Assembly (NCBI GenBank): GCA_964424635.1
Contig: CAYRJC010000026.1
Coordinates: 1-13,350, forward strand
Reading direction: 5' to 3'
DNA: 13,350 nucleotides
Origin: UBA920 sp964424635
GTDB lineage: Bacteria > Patescibacteriota > Doudnabacteria > UBA920
Shown here: positions 13,329 through 13,350 of the stretch, piece by piece
Layout of the letters: each line of letters starts with the position of its first letter
Numbering within the stretch: the first letter of the stretch is position 1
The notes under the pieces: generated by a model
What the model saw: the letters and a program-made list of their open reading frames with translations, nothing else
Told to the model about the DNA's origin: nothing
The model's database searches: none
Made by a program: the position numbers and the translations under genes

Positions 13329-13350
13329 TAACCAGTACCATCACTGGTTA
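13329..13350 (+). repeat. Perfect palindrome at the 5' end of the next transcript
   Basis: TAACCAGT and ACTGGTTA are exact eight-base inverted arms around a six-base loop, ending at the window edge. It could be a 5' stabilising hairpin, an operator, or a terminator whose T-run lies outside. The lspA-comM hairpin at 4489 has a similar ACCAG core. Confidence 0.5.

Overview
The window is AT-rich, tightly packed DNA with every protein gene on the + strand. It reads as a piece of a Patescibacteria (Candidate Phyla Radiation, CPR) chromosome. The evidence is indirect: a run of small signal-peptide proteins with the two-helix VirB2/TrbC-like pilin fold typical of CPR genomes, a DksA-like protein without its zinc cysteines, tiny intergenic gaps, and few strong Shine-Dalgarno sites. 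TGA ends several genes, so the UGA=Gly code of Gracilibacteria/Absconditabacteria is not in use. A finer taxon cannot be read from the sequence.

Left part (1-3022): the C-terminal end of recA with a terminator, a small unrecognised secreted or membrane-associated protein, and a 731-residue protein with an intact DnaQ-type 3'-5' exonuclease domain. The rest of that protein looks like a DinG-family helicase whose catalytic motifs have decayed.

Centre left (3023-3635): no protein gene, but a strong sigma70-type promoter, about 480 nt of sequence full of mutually compatible helices (a closing helix, a ten-base loop pseudoknot, an A-rich linker, a long GC-rich hairpin), and an intrinsic terminator. 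I read this as a large structured non-coding RNA that I cannot assign to a known family. It is the best candidate here for something undescribed.

Centre (3636-8359): a DksA/TraR-like protein with its own promoter, signal peptidase II (lspA), the ComM-type Mg-chelatase-like ATPase, a GalU-like nucleotidyltransferase apparently on a leaderless transcript, and a solute-binding lipoprotein. Terminator-like hairpins sit inside the start of lspA and directly against the start codon of comM.

Right part (8384-13277): seven consecutive genes for exported proteins, each with an AxA-type signal peptide and a C-terminal pilin-like module of two hydrophobic helices joined by a short polar G-N-containing loop. 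Some are minimal pilins. Others carry extra extracellular parts: a helical domain shared by two of them, a Lys/Glu-rich helix, a six-cysteine domain, and Thr/Asn-rich linkers. They look like building blocks of a cell-surface filament or type IV secretion-like pilus; no assembly ATPase lies in the window. A promoter and a palindrome at the right edge suggest another transcription unit begins there. LspA would process lipoproteins such as the solute-binding protein; ComM and RecA would act on imported or recombining DNA.
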